Assembly (NCBI GenBank): GCA_002400675.1
Contig: NVQY01000045.1
Location: forward strand, 4,396-15,180
Direction: 5' to 3'
From: Paracoccaceae bacterium
GTDB taxonomy: Bacteria > Pseudomonadota > Alphaproteobacteria > Rhodobacterales > Rhodobacteraceae
DNA length: 10,785 bases
Part shown: positions 1 through 6,229 of the stretch, in pieces
How the letters are laid out: the number at the start of each line of letters is the position of its first letter
Position numbering within the stretch: the stretch's first letter is position 1
Program-made: the position numbers and the translations under genes
The notes under the pieces: generated by a model
Database searches by the model: none
What the model was told of the DNA's origin: nothing
Seen by the model: only the letters and a program-made list of their open reading frames with translations

Positions 1-174
1 CAATTCGTAGCGCAGATCTGGTACGGTCTGAACCGCGTTCTGGAACCGATGTACGCGCCGATACGCGGGATTTTGCCACGGATGCAGGGGCTGGATCTGG
101 CGCCCTTGGTGGTTTTGATGTCGATCATCGTTCTGCGGATTGTCTTGCGCAACAATGCCGCGCTCTTTTTCTGA
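1..174 (+). CDS. YggT family membrane protein, C-terminal part (5' end outside window)
   Basis: The reading frame is open from base 1 and stops at TGA 172-174, leaving 57 residues of a protein that begins before the window. The visible part has the YggT-family signature: an amphipathic stretch with 'LEPMYAPIRGILP' (residues 14-26), then 'GLDLAPLVVL' (30-39), leading into a hydrophobic membrane segment at about 34-49. YggT proteins are short (about 95-190 residues) integral membrane proteins with one or two such repeats. Their function is poorly defined, with links to osmotic tolerance and to cell-division or cell-envelope loci in other bacteria. This segment corresponds to the end of the last repeat. 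No terminator hairpin with a T-run follows. The family call is from remembered consensus and is fairly secure; the cellular role is not. Confidence 0.8.
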   Translation, partial: QFVAQIWYGLNRVLEPMYAPIRGILPRMQGLDLAPLVVLMSIIVLRIVLRNNAALFF

Positions 175-200
175 GGCAGGTGGATCTGGCCGGGTCGGAA

Positions 201-225
201 TTTGAGTATTTGAGACAAGAAGAAG
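201..225. other. Short purine-rich intergenic motif downstream of the YggT gene
   Basis: The segment begins TTTGAGTATTTGAG, a 6-bp direct repeat of TTTGAG with 8-bp periodicity, and continues into ACAAGAAGAAG. It is AT-rich and unlike the surrounding GC-rich sequence. From memory it resembles a short stretch that recurs between genes in Roseobacter-group genomes, but only one copy is visible here and I could not search for others. Its function is unknown; it is listed as unexplained intergenic structure. Confidence 0.3.
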
Positions 226-253
226 CTGGGGGTGTGCCCTCTTGTTCACGGAA

Positions 254-282
254 TCTTAGTATGTGACTGTGCCATGCTAAGA
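254..282. promoter_or_regulatory. Imperfect inverted repeat upstream of recQ (possible operator or leader hairpin)
   Basis: TCTTAGTATG (254-263) and CATGCTAAGA (273-282) are complementary over 10 positions, with one T-G mismatch that would be a G-U wobble in RNA, around a 9-base spacer. The repeat ends 38 bases before the recQ ATG. There is no T-run after it, so it is not a standard intrinsic terminator for the YggT gene. The position suits a repressor site or a hairpin at the start of the recQ transcript. It does not match the alphaproteobacterial LexA pattern GTTC-N7-GTTC. A TATAAG at 302-307 could be a -10 element, but no good -35 lies at the right distance. Confidence 0.35.
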
Positions 283-320
283 GCAGATAGATAAAAATTG
301 ATATAAGGCCATTCCTGCCA

Positions 321-2363
321 ATGACTGGTGCTGCCCCGCTTTTGCGAGATGTTTTTGGATTCGACAGCTTTCGTCCGGGTCAGGAGGAGATTGTCGAGGC
401 CGTGGCCGCAGGTGAGAACGTGCTGGCGATTATGCCGACGGGGGGCGGGAAATCCCTTTGTTTTCAGCTTCCTGCGTTGATGCGCGACGGGGTGACCCTG
501 GTGATTTCGCCGTTGATTGCGTTGATGCGTGAACAGGTGCGCGCGCTTCAGGAGTCCGGGGTGGTGGCGGGGGCGCTGACGTCTCAGAACACGCCCGAAG
601 AGACTGAAGCGGTTTGGGAGGCGTTGGAAGCGGGGCGGCTGAAGCTGCTTTATCTGGCCCCGGAACGTTTGGCTGCCGGGTCGTCGATGGGAATGCTGCG
701 CCGGATTGGTGTCAGCATGATCGCCGTGGACGAGGCCCATTGCGTGTCGCAATGGGGCCATGATTTCCGCCCGGATTACCTGCGTATTGGTGAGTTGCGC
801 CGGGCATTGAATGTGCCGGTGGCCGCCTTTACCGCGACGGCAGACGCTGAGACCCGCGATGAGATTGTCGAAAAGCTGTTTGACGGGGTGGCACCGCGCA
901 TATTTCTGCACGGCTTCGATCGTCCCAATATTCATCTGGCCTTTGCCACCAAGAACAGCCCGCGCACGCAGATTTTGCAGTTCGCCGCCGCCCGCAAGGG
1001 GCAGTCGGGCATCGTTTATTGCGGCACCCGCGCCAAGACCGAGGCGCTGGCAAAGGCGTTGCGCGATGAGGGCCATGTTGCCTGTCACTATCACGGCGGC
1101 ATGATGGCCGAGGACCGGCGCATCGTCGAGGCGCGCTTTGCCCGCGAGGACGGGTTGATCGTGGTGGCGACTGTGGCTTTTGGCATGGGGGTGGACAAGC
1201 CCGACATCCGCTGGGTCGCCCATGCGGATCTGCCCAAGAGCATCGAGTCTTATTATCAGGAGATCGGGCGCAGCGGGCGGGATGGCGCGCCGGCGGAAAC
1301 CATGACCTTGTTTGGCCCCGAAGACATCCGCCTGCGCCGGTCACAGATCGACGAAGGGCTGGCCCCGCCCGAACGTCGCATGGCCGATCACGGGCGGCTG
1401 AATGCGCTTTTGGGCCTGGCCGAGGCGTTGTCTTGTCGGCGTCAGAACTTGCTGGGGTATTTTGGCGAAACCTCGGAACCTTGCGGTAATTGCGACCTGT
1501 GCGACACCCCGGCCGAGGTGTTTGACGGGACCGTCGCGGTGCGCAAGGCTCTGTCGGCGATCCTGCGTACTGGTGAGTGGTTTGGGGCGGGGCATCTGAT
1601 CGACATTCTGACCGGCAACGCCACCGACAAGGTGCGCGCACGCAACCACGACCAACTGCCGACTTTTGGGGTGGGTACCGAATATGACAAGCGCCAGTGG
1701 CAGGCGGTGTTTCGCCAGATGATGGGGCATGATCTGGTGCGGCCAGACCCGGAACGCCACGGCGCGCTGAAAATGACCGATGCCGCCCGCCCGATCCTGC
1801 GGGACGAGGCGCAAATCAACTTGCGGCTTGATACTATCCGCAAGGCGGCGACGCGCCGGCCTGCGGTCAAGGCGCTAGTGTCGGACGAGGATGCGCCGCT
1901 GATGTCTGCCCTCAAGGCCAAACGGCGTGCGCTGTCAGAGGCGGCCAAGGTTCCGGCCTATATCATCTTTCCTGACCGTACATTGATCGAAATGGCCGAA
2001 TCCCGGCCAGCGAATCTGGACCAGATGGCGCAGATTGGCGGGGTCGGTGCGAAAAAGCTGGAGCGTTACGGCGTTGATTTTCTGGAAGTCATCAATGGGG
2101 CCTCGGACCCTGTGCATCCTGCGCGGCGTAAGCTTGCCGGGCGTGCGGCGGGGTCGCTGTACGATCTGTTGCTTGAGGCGCAAAGCGGGCTGACGCGCGG
2201 CACCGATGGTCTGGACAAGATGATGAGTTGTTCGGCCTCGCAATTGGCGCGGGTGGCGCAGGCGCGCCCCGGCGATTCGCGCGCGCTGGAACAGCTGTTA
2301 GGCAAACGGCACGCGGAACGCTTTGGTCCGGCGTTTCTGGACGTCTTGCGCGAGGCCGGGTAG
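321..2363 (+). CDS. recQ: ATP-dependent DNA helicase RecQ
   Basis: RecQ is a 3'-5' superfamily 2 DNA helicase that unwinds forked and recombination intermediates and acts with RecFOR in gap repair. All family parts are visible in order in 680 residues: motif 0 FRPGQEEI (17-24), Walker A MPTGGGKS (38-45), DEAH (137-140) followed by the RecQ aromatic-rich loop with SQWGHDFRPDY (143-153), TATA (171-174), IVYCGTR (231-237), ATVAFGMGVDKPD (283-295) and motif VI QEIGRSGRDG (313-322). Four cysteines, C372, C388, C391 and C394, have the E. coli RecQ zinc-site spacing. A winged-helix RQC region follows (about 400-510), then an HRDC domain (about 523-593, with GVGAKKLERYG). The last 70 residues look like a second, diverged HRDC repeat. 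The protein is longer than E. coli RecQ (about 610). The start is fixed closely by an in-frame TAA five codons upstream; no Shine-Dalgarno is visible. yaaA follows 30 bases later. Confidence 0.96.
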   Translation: MTGAAPLLRDVFGFDSFRPGQEEIVEAVAAGENVLAIMPTGGGKSLCFQLPALMRDGVTLVISPLIALMREQVRALQESGVVAGALTSQNTPEETEAVWEALEAGRLKLLYLAPERLAAGSSMGMLRRIGVSMIAVDEAHCVSQWGHDFRPDYLRIGELRRALNVPVAAFTATADAETRDEIVEKLFDGVAPRIFLHGFDRPNIHLAFATKNSPRTQILQFAAARKGQSGIVYCGTRAKTEALAKALRDEGHVACHYHGGMMAEDRRIVEARFAREDGLIVVATVAFGMGVDKPDIRWVAHADLPKSIESYYQEIGRSGRDGAPAETMTLFGPEDIRLRRSQIDEGLAPPERRMADHGRLNALLGLAEALSCRRQNLLGYFGETSEPCGNCDLCDTPAEVFDGTVAVRKALSAILRTGEWFGAGHLIDILTGNATDKVRARNHDQLPTFGVGTEYDKRQWQAVFRQMMGHDLVRPDPERHGALKMTDAARPILRDEAQINLRLDTIRKAATRRPAVKALVSDEDAPLMSALKAKRRALSEAAKVPAYIIFPDRTLIEMAESRPANLDQMAQIGGVGAKKLERYGVDFLEVINGASDPVHPARRKLAGRAAGSLYDLLLEAQSGLTRGTDGLDKMMSCSASQLARVAQARPGDSRALEQLLGKRHAERFGPAFLDVLREAG

Positions 2364-2393
2364 GTAACTGTCAACTTTACTGAGGGGGCAAAC

Positions 2394-3188
2394 ATGCTGG
2401 TGGTAATCTCTCCGGCCAAGCGGCTGGACTGGGCGGAACGTGACAGTGATGTGACGCAACCGATGTTTCAGGAGGACGCGATGCGGCTGGCCAAGACCGC
2501 GCGCAACCTGACCTTGGGCGACCTTCGCAAGCTGATGCATATCAGCCCGGATCTGGCGCGATTGGCGCGCGATCGGTTTCAGGCCTTTGAGGCGGCCCCG
2601 GATGCGGGGATGACCCGGCCTGCCGCGCTGGCCTTTGCTGGCGACACCTATCTGGGGCTTGAGGCGGCGTCGCTTGACGGCGACGAACTGGCCTGGGCGC
2701 AGGATCATCTGCGGATATTGTCCGGTCTGTATGGGTTGCTGCGCCCTCTGGATGCGATCCAGCCCTACCGGCTGGAAATGGGTAGCCGCCTGAAAACCCG
2801 ACGGGGTGGGTCGCTTTATGACTATTGGCGCGATCAGCTGTCCGAGGCGCTGAATGCCCAGGCTGAACAGGTGGGCGCATCGGTTCTGGTTAATTGCGCC
2901 AGTCAGGAATATTTTACCGCCGTTGCGCCAAAGGCGTTGCGCCTGCGCGTCATCACACCGGTGTTCTTGGAGGACAAGGGCGGCGCGCCCAAAATCGTCA
3001 GTTTCTTTGCCAAACGGGCGCGTGGGGCGATGGCGCGGTTCATCGTGCAAAACCGGCTGAGCGATCCTGCGTCTCTGGAAGGATTCGAGACCGGTGGGTA
3101 TGCGTTCAACCCGCAGATGTCCGAACCAGACCGGCCGGTGTTCTTGCGACCTTACTCGACCGGGGTGTCCAGCATCGCGGCGTCGTAG
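2394..3188 (+). CDS. yaaA: Peroxide stress protein YaaA (DUF328/UPF0246)
   Basis: YaaA is a cytosolic protein which in E. coli is induced by OxyR and lowers free iron and DNA damage during hydrogen peroxide stress; the E. coli protein also binds DNA. The family signatures are clear in this 264-residue protein: the N-terminal ISPAKRLDW (5-13), LMHISPDLA (47-55), FAGDTYLGL (81-89), HLRILSGLYGLLRPLD (105-120), QPYRLEMG (123-130), VNCASQEYF (166-174), ITPVFLEDK (187-195) and the basic SFFAKRARGAMARFI (203-217). The length matches the family (E. coli 258), but the last 12 residues after FLR are an unmatched tail, produced where the gene runs into the opposing VOC gene (37-bp overlap). A GAGGGGG stretch at 2382-2388 provides a reasonable ribosome binding site. 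The 30-bp gap after recQ suggests co-transcription. No OxyR site could be identified. Confidence 0.93.
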   Translation: MLVVISPAKRLDWAERDSDVTQPMFQEDAMRLAKTARNLTLGDLRKLMHISPDLARLARDRFQAFEAAPDAGMTRPAALAFAGDTYLGLEAASLDGDELAWAQDHLRILSGLYGLLRPLDAIQPYRLEMGSRLKTRRGGSLYDYWRDQLSEALNAQAEQVGASVLVNCASQEYFTAVAPKALRLRVITPVFLEDKGGAPKIVSFFAKRARGAMARFIVQNRLSDPASLEGFETGGYAFNPQMSEPDRPVFLRPYSTGVSSIAAS

Positions 3189-3595
3189 GCGACCAGTTCA
3201 ACGGTGTTGCCTTCGGGGTCTTCGGTGAATATCCCGCGCCAGCCGATCCAGCCAAAGTGTTCGACCCGGTAAGGTTGGTCAATTTTGTCATACCAGCGCA
3301 TGACCGCGTCCTGTTCAGCAAACGGCAGGCTAAGGGCGATGTGATGCAGCGCTGATCCGGGGCCGGTTACCGGGTCATTCTGCAAGGTGTCGGGGTGCTG
3401 AAACAGGGCAAGCACCGACGTATGACCGCCAAACCCCTCGCCAATGCGAAAGAACGTGATCGCCTTGCGATGGCCGCCCCTCATACGTTCCAACCCGATC
3501 ACGTCCTCATAAAACGTCACCATGGCCGCCATATCCGCACAGCGAATGGCGATCTCTCCTAATGCGCGTGGGCGGAATCCTCGGGTATTGTCCAT
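3152..3595 (-). CDS. VOC family (glyoxalase/bleomycin-resistance fold) protein
   Basis: This 147-residue protein has two beta-alpha-beta-beta-beta modules, the vicinal oxygen chelate fold. Module one runs from LGEIAIRCADM (12-22) through FYEDVIGLE (28-36) to the strand with HTSVLALFQ (58-66). Module two starts at LHHIALSL (83-90) and ends with DPEGNTVELVAYD (126-138). The positions that normally bind the divalent metal read E14, H58, H85 and E133, so a metal site looks intact, with Glu in place of the usual first His. VOC proteins include lyases, dioxygenases, isomerases and antibiotic-binding proteins, and the substrate cannot be read from sequence. The only possible start is ATG 3593-3595, because an in-frame TAA sits at 3605-3607. 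No Shine-Dalgarno precedes it. The C-terminal tail overlaps yaaA on the other strand by 37 bp. Confidence 0.88.
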   Translation of the reverse strand: MDNTRGFRPRALGEIAIRCADMAAMVTFYEDVIGLERMRGGHRKAITFFRIGEGFGGHTSVLALFQHPDTLQNDPVTGPGSALHHIALSLPFAEQDAVMRWYDKIDQPYRVEHFGWIGWRGIFTEDPEGNTVELVAYDAAMLDTPVE

Positions 3596-3601
3596 GCTTT
3601 G

Positions 3602-3629
3602 AGATTAGCGCAATTTCCCGGGGTGCCAA
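3602..3629 (-). promoter_or_regulatory. Candidate promoter giving a leaderless VOC transcript
   Basis: Read on the minus strand, TTGGCA (3629-3624; five of six bases of TTGACA) is followed after 16 bases by TAATCT (3607-3602; a weak -10). Initiation about seven bases past the -10 would fall on or next to the A of the ATG at 3595, so the mRNA would carry little or no leader. This agrees with the lack of a Shine-Dalgarno and with the in-frame TAA overlapping the -10. The -10 match is poor, so this is a hypothesis. Confidence 0.4.
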
Positions 3630-3653
3630 GAGGTCGCAGCATATCGCGCGCCC

Positions 3654-3676
3654 AAGAAAATTCGCTGAATTTTCTT
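3654..3676. repeat. Perfect 10-bp inverted repeat with 3-base loop between kinase and VOC genes
   Basis: AAGAAAATTC (3654-3663) and GAATTTTCTT (3667-3676) are exact reverse complements separated by GCT. The element is strongly AT-rich inside GC-rich surroundings. It lies 43 bases past the kinase stop, reading on the minus strand, and 59 bases before the VOC start. It could be a 3'-end hairpin of the kinase mRNA, an operator for the VOC gene, or a copy of a dispersed palindrome. It lacks both a GC-rich stem and a following T-run, although its own 3' arm is T-rich, so a classical intrinsic terminator is uncertain. The rest of the spacer 3596-3719 holds nothing else I can support beyond the candidate promoter. 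Confidence 0.6.
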
Positions 3677-3719
3677 CGGTTGCGTAATGCCGAACCGTTT
3701 TACCTTTGGCAGATACCGA

Positions 3720-6089
3720 CTACTTGATCGGCAAGGTCTCCTTTGGGCGATGGTTTTCGATCTGTTCGTGGATAAGTGCCTTGCGCAGGGGTTTGGTCAT
3801 GTAGTGATCCAGACCCGCCGCCAGAATACCTTCGGCGTCGCCGTCCATCGCGTGGGCAGTCAGGGCGATGATCGGGATATGGCCGCCGGTTTTGACCTCT
3901 TGCTTGCGGATTTTGCCGGTGGCTTCCTTGCCGTCCATTTTGGGCATCGAGATATCCATAAAGATCATGTCCGGTTCGAATTCGCCAAAGGCGGCGACCG
4001 CTTCAAGGCCGTTGTTGGCGAACTTGATCTCAATTTGCAGGTCCTTGACCATCTTTCGAAACACCAACTGATTGGTTTTGTTGTCTTCTGCGGCAAGGAC
4101 GCGCATCAGGCGCCCGGTGTTGGGCGCTTCGCCACTGTCCCCACCCTGATTTGTCAGAGCCTCCTCTGCGGTGGCGTCAGCAGGTGCTGTTTCCACACTT
4201 GGAGACGTCCCCGGGATGCCAATGTGAATCCTGTGTGGTGGGCGATTTGGAAACTGTACGATTGTCTCTGGTGTGTCAGGTGCGGATTCGCCCACCTGTG
4301 CTGGTCCCGGTCGTGGTTTTGGTGGCGACCCCAGTTCAGCCAACCTGTTGAACAGGCTGGCGCGCACAATCGGTTTTTGCAAAATCCCCTGAAGATGCCC
4401 GAAGGCAGGGTCGCTATGGGCAAAACCGGGGTTTGAACTAAGCAGCAGGATCGGCACGTTTTCCCACCCGCCGGTTTTCAGGTTTTCCGCCAGTTCCAGC
4501 CCGTCCATGTCGGGCATGTTGTGTTCGCTCAGCACCAGTCCTATATCGCTTTGCATGGCCTCAAGCGCGCTGGCACCGGATCGGCATGACGTCACCTTTA
4601 GCCCAAGTTGTTGCAGTTGCTTTTGCAGGATGTCGCGGTTGGCATCCTCGTTATCCACCAACAGAACATGGTGCAGATCCTTGGGCAGCACCGGCGGTTC
4701 GGGCTGTGGCGTTTCCGCCATGGGCATCTGCACCTTGAAGCCAAAGCATGACCCCTTACCCTCTTCGCTTTCGACCCAGACGGTTCCGCCCATCAGTTCG
4801 ATCAGCCGCTTGGAAATGGCCAACCCCAGTCCGGTGCCCTCGAACTGCCGGTTGCGTTCATCTTCGACCTGATTGAATTCGCCGAAAATATGCTGAACTT
4901 TGTCCTCGGGGATGCCGATACCGGTGTCTTCGATGGTGATATGAATGGCGCAATCTTCGCCGACCCCGCCGGGAATGCCGGTCACCTGAATCAACACATG
5001 ACCCGAGGTGGTGAATTTCACCGCATTGCCAACCAGATTGGTCAGTATCTGCCTGAGCCGCCCCGGATCGCCCACCAGCATCGTCGGCAGGAACAGGTCA
5101 TAATCAATCAGCATCGACAATCCCTTGTCGTGGGCCGAGGATTGCAACAGCATCACCACCTCGTGGATACAGCGTTCCAGATCAAAGGGTTCCGGGTGCA
5201 GGATCAGCTTTTCCGCCTCGATCTTGGAGTAGTCCAGCACGTCGTTGATGATGACCAGCAACGCCTCGCCCGAGTTCTTGATCGTGTTGGCGTATAGGCG
5301 CTGTTCCTCGTCCAGTTCGGTATCGGTCAGCAGTTCCGCCATGCCCACGACACCATTCATCGGCGTGCGGATTTCGTGGCTCATGTTGGCCAGAAACGCC
5401 GATTTGGCCCTGTTAGCGGCCTCGGCCCGGGTGCGTTCGGCTTTTAGCTGTGCCTCATAGCGCACGGTCGAGGTGATGTTCAGCGCCAGGCTGACCACAT
5501 CGCCGCCATGGCCGCGCTGGTCGATCAGTTTGATATATTGTTCGTTCCACATGCGGATCACGATCGGTTCCGGGTTCGGTTCCAGCCAGCGTTCTGACAT
5601 CATTGCGCGCCATGCATCCGGTTCCAGCGACTCCGTGTTGACCAGCCCGTCGTCGGTCATGATTTGCAGGATGCGCATGTAATTGATGCCCGGCGACACC
5701 TCCTCTAGCTCATCGAAAAAGCTGATGTAGGCGGTGTTGGCCCCGATCAGCGTGCTGTCGGAATCAAAAAAGGCGAACCCGTCCTGAATGGTCTGGATGG
5801 AATGCCACAACCGCCGTTCAGCGATTTCGACCTTTTCATGTGCCACGCTCAGGTCGGATTTCACCCGGGCGTTTTCATCGCGCACATTGGCCACTTCGTC
5901 GCGAAAGGTTTCCACCTCGGCCTCGGTTTCGCCAATCCGCTTGGTCAGGGCCAGCGCGTGGCGGCCCAGTTTGCGATTGGCGGCGGTCAGTTCCGCCTGC
6001 TTGAGTTCAAGCAGACGTTCGGCGGCAAGCCGCGAGCGGCGTTCCTGGGATAGTTTATTGGCAAGACTCATGGCCGGAAGATTCCGCAT
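3720..6089 (-). CDS. Soluble hybrid sensor histidine kinase (coiled coil-PAS-HisKA-HATPase-REC-REC)
   Basis: A cytosolic hybrid kinase of 789 residues, with no membrane segment or signal peptide. Order of parts: a charged coiled coil (about 10-92), a PAS-like sensor (about 93-210), HisKA with [12 protein letters not shown] and phospho-histidine H238, and HATPase_c with N-box N351/N355, DTGIGIP (388-394) and GTGLGL (418-423). A degenerate receiver follows (472-587), then a proline-rich linker (588-660) and a canonical receiver (662-780) with E668/D669, phospho-acceptor D712, T744 and K766. In the first receiver the phospho-acceptor is E522 and the acidic pair reads D479-N480, although K572 remains. 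There is no HPt domain, so a separate HPt protein is needed for onward transfer. An in-frame stop at 6114-6116 limits the start to ATG 6089 or ATG 6071 (M7, MSLANKL). M7 is my preference from remembered homologues; neither has a good Shine-Dalgarno. The signal and output are unknown. The gene is divergent from the macroglobulin gene. Confidence 0.93.
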   Translation of the reverse strand: MRNLPAMSLANKLSQERRSRLAAERLLELKQAELTAANRKLGRHALALTKRIGETEAEVETFRDEVANVRDENARVKSDLSVAHEKVEIAERRLWHSIQTIQDGFAFFDSDSTLIGANTAYISFFDELEEVSPGINYMRILQIMTDDGLVNTESLEPDAWRAMMSERWLEPNPEPIVIRMWNEQYIKLIDQRGHGGDVVSLALNITSTVRYEAQLKAERTRAEAANRAKSAFLANMSHEIRTPMNGVVGMAELLTDTELDEEQRLYANTIKNSGEALLVIINDVLDYSKIEAEKLILHPEPFDLERCIHEVVMLLQSSAHDKGLSMLIDYDLFLPTMLVGDPGRLRQILTNLVGNAVKFTTSGHVLIQVTGIPGGVGEDCAIHITIEDTGIGIPEDKVQHIFGEFNQVEDERNRQFEGTGLGLAISKRLIELMGGTVWVESEEGKGSCFGFKVQMPMAETPQPEPPVLPKDLHHVLLVDNEDANRDILQKQLQQLGLKVTSCRSGASALEAMQSDIGLVLSEHNMPDMDGLELAENLKTGGWENVPILLLSSNPGFAHSDPAFGHLQGILQKPIVRASLFNRLAELGSPPKPRPGPAQVGESAPDTPETIVQFPNRPPHRIHIGIPGTSPSVETAPADATAEEALTNQGGDSGEAPNTGRLMRVLAAEDNKTNQLVFRKMVKDLQIEIKFANNGLEAVAAFGEFEPDMIFMDISMPKMDGKEATGKIRKQEVKTGGHIPIIALTAHAMDGDAEGILAAGLDHYMTKPLRKALIHEQIENHRPKETLPIK

Positions 6090-6229
6090 CTGGCCCGTAA
6101 TGGGGCGTGTTAACTACGCTCAGCATCCGCGACGCCGGTGAATAAGTGCTTAAGGTCGCAAAAATGATGGGAATCGTTGCCAGCGGCGCGCTGCCTGTGC
6201 CAATCTGACCCGATAACAGGAGAATTGGT
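6090..6229. promoter_or_regulatory. Divergent intergenic region between kinase and macroglobulin genes
   Basis: These 140 bases must carry the promoters for both genes, or lie within their leaders. AGGAGA at 6218-6223 is a good Shine-Dalgarno for the ATG at 6230. TTGCCA at 6177-6182 with CAATCT at 6201-6206 (18-base spacing) is a weak promoter candidate for the macroglobulin gene. Two isolated TTAA sites (6110 and 6150) are 40 bases apart, so they do not form a CtrA box. I see no convincing operator. If regulated, the two genes could share control, but nothing in the sequence proves it. Confidence 0.3.

Noticed and set aside
231..240. GGGTGTGCCC-type mini hairpin after the YggT gene as a terminator
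   Set aside because: The stem is only 3 bp and is not followed by a T-run.
242..255. Possible LexA box upstream of recQ (GTTC near 245)
   Set aside because: There is no second GTTC or GAAC half at the 7-base spacing used in alphaproteobacteria.
246..1223. Long open frame on the minus strand antisense to recQ
   Set aside because: It is rich in His, Arg, Gln and Pro with no recognisable domain, and it lies opposite a clearly conserved helicase; a codon-bias shadow.
3687..4436. 249-codon open frame on the plus strand opposite the kinase C-terminus
   Set aside because: The minus-strand frame encodes a canonical receiver domain; the plus-strand product has no family features and no ribosome binding site.
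6110..6153. Two TTAA sites that might form a CtrA binding box
   Set aside because: CtrA boxes need about 7 bases between TTAA halves; here the two are 40 bases apart.
6181..6193. CAGCG-GCG-CGCTG hairpin upstream of the macroglobulin gene
   Set aside because: A 5-bp GC-rich arm is expected by chance in this composition, and no T-run follows.
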